A stretch of 64,000 nucleotides of DNA from Thiogranum sp. (GTDB lineage Bacteria; Pseudomonadota; Gammaproteobacteria; DSM-19610): contig JASBSS010000035.1 of the NCBI GenBank assembly GCA_030148805.1, forward strand, positions 62,001 to 126,000. The letters run 5' to 3'. Below, one piece after another: positions 34,964 through 43,528 of this stretch. Position 1 is the first letter of the stretch. The number at the start of each line of letters is the position of its first letter. Under the pieces are notes generated by a model. The model saw nothing but the letters and a program-made list of their open reading frames with translations. It had not been told where the DNA came from and ran no database searches. A program made the translations under genes and the position numbers.

Positions 34964-35740
34964 ATGCCCCAGCGCATGCCCCCCATCGGCGTGATCGCCG
35001 AGCAGTCCCTGTTTGTGCCAGCGGCGCGCCGACTGGCCGAGCGGTATGCGCTGGCGCGCCTGTCGCGTCCACCGTCCAGCGGTTATTTTCTCAGTCTTGG
35101 TGGCGAAGGGCTGGAGCTGCGAATGGCCGGCGAAGGCGGCCACGGTCCGGTACGGGTGGATTTCGCCGCCGGCGCCATGGCCCATCGGCGCCGTTTCGGC
35201 GGTGGCCGGGGCCAGGCGCTGGCGCGTGCCGTCGGCCTCAAACCTGGCTACAACCCCAGGGTCTGGGATGCCACCGCCGGTCTAGGCCGCGACGGCTTTG
35301 TTCTCGCCAGCCTGGGCTGCCAGGTCACCCTGTGCGAGCGCTCGGCGGTGGTCGCGGCGTTGTTGGACGACGGCCTGCAACGCGCCGCCCTGGATCCCGA
35401 ACTGGCCAGTTGGGTGGAAACGCGCCTGTCGCTGGTCAACCAGGACGCCCGCGAGGCTCTGGCGAAACTCGGCCAGGAACAGCGCCCGGACGTGGTGTAC
35501 CTGGATCCGATGTATCCGCCGGGGAAGGCGCACGTTCTGGTGAAGAAGGAGATGCGGGCCCTGCAACAGTTGCTGGGCGCGGACACCGACTCGGCGCCCT
35601 TGTTGGAGATCGCGCTGGCCAGCGCGCGGCGGCGGGTGGTGGTCAAACGCCCGCAGCGCGCCGGGCCGCTCACTGCTCGCCCGCCGACGGCCGCGGTGAC
35701 CAGCAAGAAGACACGCTACGACCTGTACGTTACAGTATGA
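34964..35740 (+). CDS. rsmJ: 16S rRNA (guanine1516-N2)-methyltransferase
   Basis: A protein of 258 residues of the RsmJ (YhiQ) family, which methylates G1516 of 16S rRNA with SAM. The SAM site is WDATAGLGRDGFVLASLGCQ, the acidic strand VTLCERS, and the family motif VYLDPMYPP. The C-terminal part (RVVVKRPQRAGPLT, then KKTRYDLYV) also fits. It heads a probable operon with ycgN and lplT. Confidence 0.93.
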   Translation: MPQRMPPIGVIAEQSLFVPAARRLAERYALARLSRPPSSGYFLSLGGEGLELRMAGEGGHGPVRVDFAAGAMAHRRRFGGGRGQALARAVGLKPGYNPRVWDATAGLGRDGFVLASLGCQVTLCERSAVVAALLDDGLQRAALDPELASWVETRLSLVNQDAREALAKLGQEQRPDVVYLDPMYPPGKAHVLVKKEMRALQQLLGADTDSAPLLEIALASARRRVVVKRPQRAGPLTARPPTAAVTSKKTRYDLYVTV

Positions 35741-35768
35741 CACCCTGACCCACACACGCCGCACCGCC

Positions 35769-36218
35769 ATGTCCGCACGCTTCTGGGAAGACACGCCGCT
35801 CGAGGCGCTCGACGCCGAGCAATGGGAGGCGCTGTGCGACGGCTGTGGACGCTGTTGCCTGCTGAAAATCGAGGACGAGGACAGCGGGCGTCTGTTCTAC
35901 ACCGACGTGGTTTGCGAATATCTCGATAGCGACCGCTGCCGCTGCACCCGTTATCTCGACCGCTGCCTGCTGGTTCCCGATTGCATCAAGGTCACCCCTG
36001 AAGTGGCGCGTACCCAGCGTTGGCTACCCAATACCTGCGCCTATCGCCTGGTGGCCGAGGGCAAACCGCTGCCCGACTGGCACCCGCTGGTCAGTGGCGA
36101 CCCGGCGAGCGTGCACCGCGCCGACATTTCGGTACGCGACAAGGTCATTTCCGAAAGCTATGTGCATCCGGACGAATTGCCCGAGCACCTGGCCCATTGG
36201 CTGGACGAGAAGCCCTAG
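35769..36218 (+). CDS. ycgN: YcgN family cysteine cluster protein
   Basis: A protein of 149 residues of the UPF0260/YcgN family. The cysteine cluster is clear: LCDGCGRCCLLKIEDEDSGR, VVCEYLDSDRCRCTRY and RCLLVPDC, followed by WLPNTCAYRLVAEG. Such clusters bind zinc or iron-sulphur; the function is unknown. It sits between rsmJ (28 bp gap) and lplT (its stop abuts the lplT start). Confidence 0.9.
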   Translation: MSARFWEDTPLEALDAEQWEALCDGCGRCCLLKIEDEDSGRLFYTDVVCEYLDSDRCRCTRYLDRCLLVPDCIKVTPEVARTQRWLPNTCAYRLVAEGKPLPDWHPLVSGDPASVHRADISVRDKVISESYVHPDELPEHLAHWLDEKP

Positions 36219-37376
36219 ATGGGGCGTGGTCTCAACGCGCTGCTGCTGGCGCAGTTTTTCAGTGCCTTCGGCGACAACGCGATTCTGTTTGCCGCCATCG
36301 GCATGGTATTGCAGGCCGAGCACCTTCCGGCGTGGTACATCCCGGCCTTGCAAAGCGTCTTTCTGGTCGCCTATGTGGTGGCCGCCCCCTGGGTGGGGCC
36401 CTGGGCCGACCGCTGGTCCAAACCCCGGGTTCTGCTGGTCGCCAATCTGATAAAGGCAGCCGGCGTGGGCCTGATCCTGGTCGGCGTGGAACCCTTACTC
36501 GCTTACGCCCTGGTCGGCCTTGGCGCCGCGGCCTACAGCCCCGCCAAGTATGGCATTCTGCCGGAACTGGTGTCCTCCGCGCAGCTGGTGCGCGCCAACG
36601 CCTGGGTCGAGGCCAGCACCATTGCCGCGATCATTCTCGGCACGGTCGCTGGCGGACAGCTGGCCGACATCAGTGTGCGCGTGGCCTTCTGGATGGTGGC
36701 CGCGACTTATTTGCTGTCGCTGTTGCTGACACTGCTGATTCCCCGGCTGGCACCACGCGGCGGCCAACTCCAACAGGTCCTGCGCCAGTTCTCCCGTACC
36801 ACGGTCAGTTTTCTGCAGACACCGCGCGCCCGTTTCGCGCTGTTGGGAGGCTGTCTGTTCTGGGGCGCCGCGGCCGTACTCCGCGTGTTGCTGGTAGCCT
36901 GGGCGCCGTTGGTGCTGGACAGCCGTTCGGCTGGCGACATCTCGCTACTGGCCCTCTATCTGGCGCTCGGGGTGGTCGCCGGCTCGGTGCTGGTGCCGCG
37001 GCTGATTCCGCTACACCAGTTGCAACGCGCCCGCATCGCGGCCTGGGTGATGGGTGCCAGCATTCTCGCCTTCGCCCTGGTGGACAACCATTGGCAGGCG
37101 GCGCTGGTGTTGTTTCTGATCGGTTTTAGCGGCGGCGTGTTCATCGTGCCGATCAACGCCGCCTTGCAACACATCGGCCACGCCCAGGTGGGCAGCGGGC
37201 GCGCGGTCGCGGTGCAGAATTTCTTTCAGAATGTCGCCATGCTGCTGACGGTCGGCCTGTACACCCTGAGCACCGCCGGCGGCGTCGGTCCGGTGGCCGC
37301 GGTGCTGGGACTGGGCGCCGGCACGCTGCTGGCCACCCTGTGGGTATCGCAGCACCTGGCGCACGCCAGCGACTGA
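36219..37376 (+). CDS. lplT: Lysophospholipid transporter LplT (MFS)
   Basis: A protein of 385 residues with 12 predicted membrane helices, of the LplT branch of the major facilitator superfamily. It resembles the family in LLLAQFFSAFGDNAILFAAI, the loop VGPWADRWSKPRVLLVANLI and YSPAKYGILPELVSSAQLVR. LplT flips lysophosphatidylethanolamine inward for re-acylation by Aas. No aas gene is visible. It starts directly after the ycgN stop. Confidence 0.9.
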   Translation: MGRGLNALLLAQFFSAFGDNAILFAAIGMVLQAEHLPAWYIPALQSVFLVAYVVAAPWVGPWADRWSKPRVLLVANLIKAAGVGLILVGVEPLLAYALVGLGAAAYSPAKYGILPELVSSAQLVRANAWVEASTIAAIILGTVAGGQLADISVRVAFWMVAATYLLSLLLTLLIPRLAPRGGQLQQVLRQFSRTTVSFLQTPRARFALLGGCLFWGAAAVLRVLLVAWAPLVLDSRSAGDISLLALYLALGVVAGSVLVPRLIPLHQLQRARIAAWVMGASILAFALVDNHWQAALVLFLIGFSGGVFIVPINAALQHIGHAQVGSGRAVAVQNFFQNVAMLLTVGLYTLSTAGGVGPVAAVLGLGAGTLLATLWVSQHLAHASD

Positions 37377-37382
37377 AGCCAA

Positions 37383-38255
37383 CTAGGGTGGGGGCGCCGC
37401 GGTGGCGTTCATCAGCCGCGCGCTCACCAGCGCGACGTCGATGGCCTCCTGATCGAGTATCTCAGGGATCAACGGATAGACGGCCAACAGGGGCTGCGGC
37501 CGCTGGCAGGCGGCGCGTTCGAGTCGCTCACGGGTCGCCGCGCTGAGATTCTGGTGCGCCAGCAGGGAGGCGGCATACCAGTTGTGGTAGTCCCGGACCA
37601 GACCGCGTTGCAGTTCGTTGTCCCACTGCTCGCTGAGCAGCAGTTCGGGAAAGGCGTCGGCGGCCAATACCCGGCCGAACTCCCCCTCCTTGAGCCGCAG
37701 ACCCTCCCGGCCCCGGCCGCTGCCGTCGCTCAGGCGCTCGAACCATTGGGCGGCTGGCAGCGGCCGCGAGGCGACGTTCACCTGGCTTTCCAGTTGATCG
37801 CGGTGCGGAGTCGGCCAGCCGTTACGGGGCTGGCTTTTTTCCTGTTCGACCAGCGTCGGCGACACAAAGGCGGTGTCGGTCATCAGGAACGGCCGCCAGT
37901 GCGGATCGGTGACCTGCTCCATGTCCTGCGCCTTGTAGCGGGTGCGCAGCAGCGCCAGCGGACGGCGGGTAGTGCTGTTGAGCAGCCACAATTCGAACCG
38001 GTCACGAATGGGAAACGGCACGGGTGGCTGCTTTTTCAACGCCACCACCAGATTGTCCGCGCCAACCAGGCGCACATCGCTGACATTGTCTTCCGATATC
38101 TGGGTCACGCCCCAACGAAAACGGCCGGAGGCGGTCTGCTGACGGATGCGCCAGGTCCTGCCGTTGGTCGAATAGGCACAGGCATCGCCGACGTCGATGA
38201 CCTGGATGACACCAAGATAGGGTCCGAGACGGCGGACGCCGTAGTAAGGGCTCAT
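37383..38255 (-). CDS. Hypothetical protein (290 aa)
   Basis: A protein of 290 residues with no signal peptide or membrane helix. I do not recognise the family. The N-terminal half has alternating beta stretches (YYGVRRLGPYLGVIQVIDVG, RTWRIRQQ) and the C-terminal half is helical. A GTG start further upstream (38321) is possible; the ATG at 38255 was used. It ends 6 bp from the convergent lplT. The upstream neighbour on the same strand is the small Cys-rich gene, 100 bp away. Confidence 0.7.
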   Translation of the reverse strand: MSPYYGVRRLGPYLGVIQVIDVGDACAYSTNGRTWRIRQQTASGRFRWGVTQISEDNVSDVRLVGADNLVVALKKQPPVPFPIRDRFELWLLNSTTRRPLALLRTRYKAQDMEQVTDPHWRPFLMTDTAFVSPTLVEQEKSQPRNGWPTPHRDQLESQVNVASRPLPAAQWFERLSDGSGRGREGLRLKEGEFGRVLAADAFPELLLSEQWDNELQRGLVRDYHNWYAASLLAHQNLSAATRERLERAACQRPQPLLAVYPLIPEILDQEAIDVALVSARLMNATAAPPP

Positions 38256-38357
38256 ACCGACAACCGCGCTATCATGTGTCACTAGTGTGGCAAAGCGCCG
38301 TGGGTACGACAAGTCACCCACGCCCGCCGCACCAGGACCGCGCCCGGCGCCAGGACG

Positions 38358-38633
38358 TCAGCCGTTGATGACCGCCTGGATGAGCTTCTTGTTGGCGGCG
38401 GTTTGCAGATTGGCGATTTTCGGTTTACTGCCGCCCAGATAGGCGTCGAGGGACACGGTCGGCACTTTTTCCCGATCGACCAACGGATACATGGTGCATT
38501 TTTCACAGGCGCGCAGCATGGGCTGGGCGCCGGCGGGCGCCTTGCCGGCCGGACGCTTGCGCAAGTTGCAGCAGTTCTGGGTGCGCATGTAGGCCTGCTG
38601 GGGAATGCAAAAGAACATCATATCCTTAGCCAC
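38358..38633 (-). CDS. Small cysteine-rich protein of unknown function
   Basis: A 91-residue protein starting with GTG at 38633, chosen because AGGAG stands 8 bases upstream. Five cysteines lie in the first half: Cys9, the pair Cys21-Cys22 (TQNCCNLRKRP) and Cys43-x-x-Cys46 (RACEKCTMYP). A metal centre or disulfides are plausible. The C-terminal half is helical (ANLQTAANKKLIQAVING). No family is recognised. Confidence 0.6.
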   Translation of the reverse strand: MAKDMMFFCIPQQAYMRTQNCCNLRKRPAGKAPAGAQPMLRACEKCTMYPLVDREKVPTVSLDAYLGGSKPKIANLQTAANKKLIQAVING

Positions 38634-38756
38634 AGAATGTACTCCTCGTGAGCGCTTTGATGGGGTCTTTCGTAAAGCCGAGAAGTGTAACATTTTTACG
38701 ACAAACAAGCAATATTTCCTTAAATAAATCAACAAACTACTTAAGTTACAGTGTGA

Positions 38757-38777
38757 TAGGAAACCGCCGCAAGGCGG
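38757..38777 (-). terminator. Terminator-like hairpin after the AI-2E gene
   Basis: On the minus strand CCGCC-TTGC-GGCGG is followed by TTTCCTATC, about 55 bp after the permease stop. Between them lies AGCAAAAAAAAGC, so the run-out is poly-A and poly-T rich. Confidence 0.55.
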
Positions 38778-38829
38778 ACACAAAACAACACAAAACATAA
38801 AGCTTTTTTTTGCTGCGGGAACCCCCGAC

Positions 38830-39963
38830 CTAGCGGCCGGCGAGCTTGGCGAACGGGGCCAGCACGCCCACCTGGTCGCCCACGAGCTTGAGCGTGATCA
38901 GGATCGGCACCGCCATCAGCGCCCCCATCACGCCCCACAGCCAGAACCAGAAGGCCACGCTCAAGAAGACCACCAACGGATTGAGGGCAAGCCGCCGCCC
39001 CAGCACCAGCGGGGTGAAAATCTGGCCCTCCAGAATCGTCAGAACCCCGAACGCAGCCACTACCAGCGCCGGCTGCCCCAGGCCGTCGAAGCTCAGCAAC
39101 GCCGCCCCGCCGATCAAAACCGCCGACATGATGGCGCCCAGGTAGGGGATGAAGTTCAACAGCGCGGTGACCACCCCCCAAAGCATCGGATTCGGCATCC
39201 CCAGCAGATAGAGTGCCGCGGCCACCGCCGCCCCGAGGAGGACGTTGATCACGGTGATAGTCAACAGATACTTGGAAACTTCCACCTCGAGCGTCGCCGT
39301 CAACGCAAAAAAGCGCTTCTGCTCCACTCTGTCACCCACCAACTCGCCAATGCGCAAGAGCGCCACCCGCCCCCAGGACAAAAAGAAGTACAACAGGAAG
39401 GTCACTATGACCAATCCCGCCACCAAGCCGACGGCGTTGCTGTACAGCACATCCCGAACATGCAGGCTTTTGCCGGGCGCGACCTGCTGCGCGGCGCCTT
39501 TGTCGTCGACCGACGCGATGCGATCAACTTTTTCCGCGGTTTTGCTCACCTCCTCGACCGTTTCCTTCAGTGGCAGGACCTTCTCTTCCAACCGGTCGAG
39601 CAGGATGGGCGCGCTTTCCATCCATTTGTCGATGGGATCCAGAACGCTGGAGAGCGTGAACCCGAGCCCGCCGAACAGCGCCAACACCACCACGCCCGCC
39701 CCCAGCGCCCGGGGCACGTGCAGGCGCGCCAACCAGTGCACCAACGGCGCCAGAACCAGACTGATCAGAAACGCCAGCGTCAGCGGAATAAAAAAACTGC
39801 GCGCCAGGGCGAGCGTGTAGATGACTGCCAGGATCAGCAACGTGATCTGGATGGCGCGCAAGGCACGACCAGTAGCTGCCGACGTCACTGGCGCGGCCAG
39901 CAACTCCGGGGCCGGATCGGTTGACGGCGGGCTTGGCGGTGCCGAAGGCTCCCTGGTTGGCAT
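38830..39963 (-). CDS. AI-2E family transporter
   Basis: A protein of 377 residues of the AI-2E (TqsA/PerM) family with about eight helices: an N-terminal pair, a long periplasmic or amphipathic helical section (about 110-190), then six helices. Family motifs are LTLAFLISLVLAPLVHWLAR and LGAIMSAVLIGGAALLSFDG. Characterised members export autoinducer-2 or move small ions; the actual substrate is unknown. It is last in the operon that starts with the BON gene, 52 bp after the YqjK-like gene. Confidence 0.88.
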   Translation of the reverse strand: MPTREPSAPPSPPSTDPAPELLAAPVTSAATGRALRAIQITLLILAVIYTLALARSFFIPLTLAFLISLVLAPLVHWLARLHVPRALGAGVVVLALFGGLGFTLSSVLDPIDKWMESAPILLDRLEEKVLPLKETVEEVSKTAEKVDRIASVDDKGAAQQVAPGKSLHVRDVLYSNAVGLVAGLVIVTFLLYFFLSWGRVALLRIGELVGDRVEQKRFFALTATLEVEVSKYLLTITVINVLLGAAVAAALYLLGMPNPMLWGVVTALLNFIPYLGAIMSAVLIGGAALLSFDGLGQPALVVAAFGVLTILEGQIFTPLVLGRRLALNPLVVFLSVAFWFWLWGVMGALMAVPILITLKLVGDQVGVLAPFAKLAGR

Positions 39964-40014
39964 GTCATTATCCTCGTTATCCGCCCCCAGAGCGCAAAAA
40001 GGCCGCCGACCGGC

Positions 40015-40272
40015 TCAGAAAAAGCGCAGCAAAGAGGCCAACGTCAGTAGCCGGCGCAAACTGAACACCGAGCTGCGAGTAGATCCCGGCCGCGATTTGC
40101 CCATGCGGCGCGCGGCGACGAAGCCCGCCGCCATGCCAAGGCCCAAACCTGGGGGCGAGACCGCAAAAGCCCGCGCGGACTCGCGCAAGTGGCTGCGCGC
40201 CAGCTGCGCCTGCTCCCGCGCCAGACGCGCGGCGAGCGCCCGTTCCCGAATCGCCGCTTTAGTGGGGTACAT
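40015..40272 (-). CDS. YqjK-like small protein
   Basis: An 85-residue, basic, Arg/Ala-rich protein, helical at first (AIRERALAARLAREQAQLAR) with a short hydrophobic glycine-rich middle (GLGLGMAAGFVAARR). Position after YqjD- and YqjE-like genes matches the yqjD-yqjE-yqjK order of enterobacteria, which is the main reason for the name. The ATG at 40272 overlaps the YqjE-like stop by 14 bp. The function is unknown. Confidence 0.6.
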   Translation of the reverse strand: MYPTKAAIRERALAARLAREQAQLARSHLRESARAFAVSPPGLGLGMAAGFVAARRMGKSRPGSTRSSVFSLRRLLTLASLLRFF

Positions 40273-40663
40273 CACTCAGCCCCATGATTTCGCGCGTGTT
40301 GTCCAGACCGATTCTGGCGATGCAGCGGCGCAGAAACACCCAGGCCACCCCGGCCGCCAGGGCATGTACCAGCCCCAGCAGCGCGAGCGCGGCCGGCGTG
40401 CTCCAGCCGAGATGAAGCAACTGGAGCACTGCCGCGGCGACCAGCAACCCCCAGCCACAGAGAAGAAACACCGCCACGGCCACGCCGAGCCCGAGCGCGA
40501 GGGCCAGCATGAGACCGGAGTATCGGGCCTCGAGGGTGGCCAGCTCGAGCAATCCGCCCAGCTGTCGCCGCCCGCTGGCCCAGACCTCGCGGGCGCTGTC
40601 GCGTAGCTGGGCGCCCGCCGAGGCACTGTCAGCCGGCGGGTCGGAAGGCGTCTGAGAACTCAT
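40259..40663 (-). CDS. Phage holin family / YqjE-like membrane protein
   Basis: A protein of 134 residues with two hydrophobic helices (about 48-72 and 78-105) preceded by a helical stretch (LGGLLELATLEARYSGLMLA) typical of the Phage_holin_3_6/YqjE family. These are inner-membrane proteins of unclear role, usually stress-inducible and next to DUF883 genes. It is 14 bp after the DUF883 gene. Confidence 0.8.
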   Translation of the reverse strand: MSSQTPSDPPADSASAGAQLRDSAREVWASGRRQLGGLLELATLEARYSGLMLALALGLGVAVAVFLLCGWGLLVAAAVLQLLHLGWSTPAALALLGLVHALAAGVAWVFLRRCIARIGLDNTREIMGLSDVPH

Positions 40664-40677
40664 ACGCGTGCCCCGCC

Positions 40678-40947
40678 TTAGCGGCGGGTCAACGCTCCGA
40701 TGAGCAGGCCCAGGGCCACCGCGCCACCGACCACCGCCAAGGGGCGCTCCTGCATTAAGCGCGTCAGGGTGTTGTTGAGCTCGCGGGACTTGTCCTGCAT
40801 CCGTTCGCCCTTCTCGTGCAGCTTGCGCTCCAGACGCTCGCCCGTCTCCGCGGCATGGTCGATGTGTTCGTGCAGGGCGTCGGCGACACGCCGGCTGGTC
40901 GATCCGTTACCGCTGTTTTCCGGTGGCGTATGTGGATTCTGGTTCAT
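40678..40947 (-). CDS. DUF883 (ElaB/YqjD) family protein
   Basis: An 89-residue protein with an N-terminal helical, charged region (ALHEHIDHAAETGERLERKL) and a C-terminal membrane-anchor helix (AVVGGAVALGLLIGALTRR). In E. coli these tail-anchored proteins bind ribosomes at the membrane in stationary phase. The ATG at 40947 is preceded by GAAGGAG at optimal spacing. It is the second gene of the BON operon, 69 bp after BON. Confidence 0.85.
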   Translation of the reverse strand: MNQNPHTPPENSGNGSTSRRVADALHEHIDHAAETGERLERKLHEKGERMQDKSRELNNTLTRLMQERPLAVVGGAVALGLLIGALTRR

Positions 40948-41016
40948 GACTTTCTCCTTCACTGAAATGGCACTATGAATGCCCGGGTCCACCCCGGGCG
41001 GAATGGACCCGCGCCC

Positions 41017-41859
41017 TCAGGCACCCGTCTTGAGCCGGTCGTTGACCTGCTTGACGCCGTGGATGGCACGGGCCACGGAAAGCGCTTGTTCCTTTTCGAA
41101 ACCGCTGGCGACGACGCCCGAGAGGGTCACCACGCCGTTGCGGGTGTCGACCTCGATGGCGCTGCCGTGCACATTGCGGTTGTACAACAGCGCGGACTTC
41201 ACTTTGGCGCTGATCCAGGCGTCGCCGACCTGTTGTTGCACCGCGTGGCTTTCGCGCCCGAGACGTTCCGCCAGACCGACTTTTTCGCCGCCTGTCTGCA
41301 GGCGGTTGTTCACGCCCAGAACGTCGGTGGTATTGCGGGCGATCTGTTCGGCCAGATCGGCTTCGGCGCCCGAGGCGACATGGCCGCTGAGACTGACAAT
41401 CCCGTTTCTGGTTTCCACGTCGATAGCCATGCCGCTGGTACTGTCGTTCCACAGCAATTGTGATTTCACTTTCGCGCTGATATTGGCGTCCTCGACCTTG
41501 CGCAAGAAACTGCGCTTGTGACCGCTGAGCTCGCCCTGCTCGTTGGCCGCGGAGATCTCCGGAACCACCTGCAATTGGTTGACCACCTTATGAATCCCGT
41601 CCACACCCAGCGCGAGTTCTTCGGCCAGGTCGCGGTCCACTTTGCTGTCCACCTTACCGCTGAGGGTCGCCACGCCGTCGCGCACCTCGACATCGATGGT
41701 GAACGGGTTGAGGTGGGGGTTGAGCGCGTAGGTGGTGGTCAGCGACGCCGTGGCCCAGGTGTCGGACGGAGCGCGCTCGAGCGCCAGGGCCGCACCGTTG
41801 AACAGGCTCAGCACTAAAACGCTGGTGGCAACGCGCGTTGCCAATCTGTTGTGTCGCAT
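41017..41859 (-). CDS. BON-domain periplasmic protein (three BON repeats)
   Basis: A protein of 280 residues with a signal peptide (TRVATSVLVLSLFNGAALAL). Three BON domains follow at about 40-100, 120-185 and 205-275. Each has the pattern of a helix (ISAKVKSQLLWN), then DVETRNGIVSLSGHVASG and a turn to the next helix. BON proteins such as OsmY bind phospholipid and protect the envelope under stress. A GGAGG ribosome binding site precedes the ATG. It heads the operon BON-DUF883-YqjE-YqjK-AI-2E and has a sigma-54 promoter 120 bp upstream with palindromic boxes behind it. Confidence 0.92.
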   Translation of the reverse strand: MRHNRLATRVATSVLVLSLFNGAALALERAPSDTWATASLTTTYALNPHLNPFTIDVEVRDGVATLSGKVDSKVDRDLAEELALGVDGIHKVVNQLQVVPEISAANEQGELSGHKRSFLRKVEDANISAKVKSQLLWNDSTSGMAIDVETRNGIVSLSGHVASGAEADLAEQIARNTTDVLGVNNRLQTGGEKVGLAERLGRESHAVQQQVGDAWISAKVKSALLYNRNVHGSAIEVDTRNGVVTLSGVVASGFEKEQALSVARAIHGVKQVNDRLKTGA

Positions 41860-41978
41860 AACTTCACCTCCACTTCCCGGTCCGTCGCTGCGCGCAGAGC
41901 AACGCCCGGCACAGCGAAATCGCGAGGACGCCGTGGCCGCTTAGCACGGGGGCGGACGCCGCCCTCAACGAAGCGGAT

Positions 41979-41994
41979 TGCAGGTTGAATGCCA
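41979..41994 (-). promoter_or_regulatory. Sigma-54 promoter of the BON operon
   Basis: Minus-strand TGGCATTCAACCTGCA has the -24 GG and -12 GC doublets at exact spacing and keeps TGGCA and TGCA. The predicted start of transcription is about 110 bp before the BON start codon. Confidence 0.75.
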
Positions 41995-42038
41995 ACTATT
42001 ATTTTCAAGAAAAGCAATGAGATAACTGAAGGGTGCGA

Positions 42039-42094
42039 GGGGGGATATACCCCCGTTGGGTGTAATGACCCCGACGCCGGGTGTCTATTCCCCC
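42039..42094. promoter_or_regulatory. Three tandem GGG-N-CCC palindromes, likely activator sites
   Basis: Box a is GGGGGGATATACCCCC (42039-42054), box b GGGTGTAATGACCCC (42058-42072) and box c GGGTGTCTATTCCCCC (42079-42094). Their centres are 18-22 bp apart, near two helical turns. Boxes b and c are centred about 72 and 94 bp upstream of the -24 element of the BON promoter, the usual place for sigma-54 activator sites. The boxes lie directly after the stop codon of the activator gene. Confidence 0.6.
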
Positions 42095-42100
42095 GACCGC

Positions 42101-43528
42101 TCAGGCGTTTTCAGGCAGGGCGATGCCGTATTTCTGGATCCGATAGCGCAAGGTATCGCGCGTGGTGTTGAGCGCACGCGCGGTGGCGGCGACATTGAAG
42201 TGGTTCTGCTCCAGCGCGGCACCGATAATCACCCGGTCCATCTCCTCCAGGCCCATACTGCCGTCAAGCGGCAGGTTCACCCATTGCCCGCCGGCGGGGG
42301 GCCTGCCCGACGCGCCGCCGGGGCCGGCGCGCTCGGCCGTGGGCGCGTGGGCGACGGGCTGCAATTGCAGCCACTGCAAGGGGAAATTCTCGTCGTCGGC
42401 GAACAACACACAGCGTTCGATGACGTTACGCAACTCGCGCACGTTGCCCGGCCAGCTATGCGAACGCAGCGTCTCCCACACCCGGTCGCCGATGCGCGCC
42501 ACCGCCTTGCCCGACTTGGCGTTGAATTCGCTGACAAACAAAGGCACCAGTTCGTCCAGATCCTCGATGCGCTCGCGCAGCGGGGGCAGCTGCAACTGAA
42601 AGACGCACAGGCGGTGGTAGAGATCGCTGCGGAACCCGCCCTCGGCGACGCGGCTGGCCAGGTCCCGATTGGTGGCGGCAATCACCTGCACGTCGACGCT
42701 GATTTCGCGATCGCCGCCGACCCGCCTGAAACTTTGCTCCTCCAGCACCTTCAACAGCTTGGCCTGGAGATCGGTCGGCAACTCGCCGATTTCATCCAGA
42801 AACAGGGTGCCGCCGTCGGCCTGTTCGAACAGGCCGCGGCGTCGGGCCTTGGCCCCGGTGAAAGCGCCGGCTTCGTGGCCGAACAATTCCGATTCCAACA
42901 GGTCCTTGGGCAAGGCCGCGCAGTTGACTTCCACCAGCGGCGCGTCGTTGCGCGGACCACTGTGGTGGAGAATCCTCGCGGCCACCCCTTTGCCGGTCCC
43001 GGTCTCCCCGGAGATCACCAGCGCGGTAAACGGCGCGCACGCCAGCCGGGTGAGCATGTCCCGGGTGCGCCGGGCGGCGCTGCCATGGCCGACGAACCCG
43101 TCCGGTGTGTAACGCACGCTCTGCGCCGACTGCTGGTCGCGCAGGCGCCGCTGTGCCCGCGCGCTGCGCATGGCACCGGCGATCACCAGGTCGAGGCGAT
43201 CGAAATCGACCGGTTTTTCGAGAAAATCATAGGCGCCAAGGCGTAGCGCCCTCACCGAATCGGCGACACTGCCGTAGCCGGTAAGAAAAATCCATTCGCC
43301 GATGGTGTTTTGCTGGCGCACCTCGTCGAGCAGATCCAGCGCGTTGCCGTCGGGCAGGTTCATATCCGAAAGCACCGCCAACGGCGCCTGCATCTGCTCG
43401 ACCAGCAGGCGGCGCGCGCCTCGATAGGTATCCACGAGCGTCACCGACCAGCCGTCGCGCTCGAAATGGCGCTTCAGCTCGGTGCCGATGAGCGCTTCGT
43501 CTTCGATGATGAGCAAGGTGCTAGGCAT
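42101..43528 (-). CDS. NtrC-family sigma-54-dependent response regulator
   Basis: A protein of 475 residues. The receiver has phospho-acceptor Asp55 (AVLSDMNLPDG) and Lys in LEKPVDF. The AAA+ domain has Walker A GETGTGKG, the sigma-54-contacting loop AGAFTGAKARRRG, and Walker B TLFLDEIGELP. A Fis-type helix-turn-helix ends the protein (HFNVAATARALNTTRDTLRY). It activates sigma-54 promoters by ATP hydrolysis. It overlaps the kinase gene by 8 bp and is followed by the palindromes and promoter of the BON operon, its most likely target. Confidence 0.95.
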   Translation of the reverse strand: MPSTLLIIEDEALIGTELKRHFERDGWSVTLVDTYRGARRLLVEQMQAPLAVLSDMNLPDGNALDLLDEVRQQNTIGEWIFLTGYGSVADSVRALRLGAYDFLEKPVDFDRLDLVIAGAMRSARAQRRLRDQQSAQSVRYTPDGFVGHGSAARRTRDMLTRLACAPFTALVISGETGTGKGVAARILHHSGPRNDAPLVEVNCAALPKDLLESELFGHEAGAFTGAKARRRGLFEQADGGTLFLDEIGELPTDLQAKLLKVLEEQSFRRVGGDREISVDVQVIAATNRDLASRVAEGGFRSDLYHRLCVFQLQLPPLRERIEDLDELVPLFVSEFNAKSGKAVARIGDRVWETLRSHSWPGNVRELRNVIERCVLFADDENFPLQWLQLQPVAHAPTAERAGPGGASGRPPAGGQWVNLPLDGSMGLEEMDRVIIGAALEQNHFNVAATARALNTTRDTLRYRIQKYGIALPENA

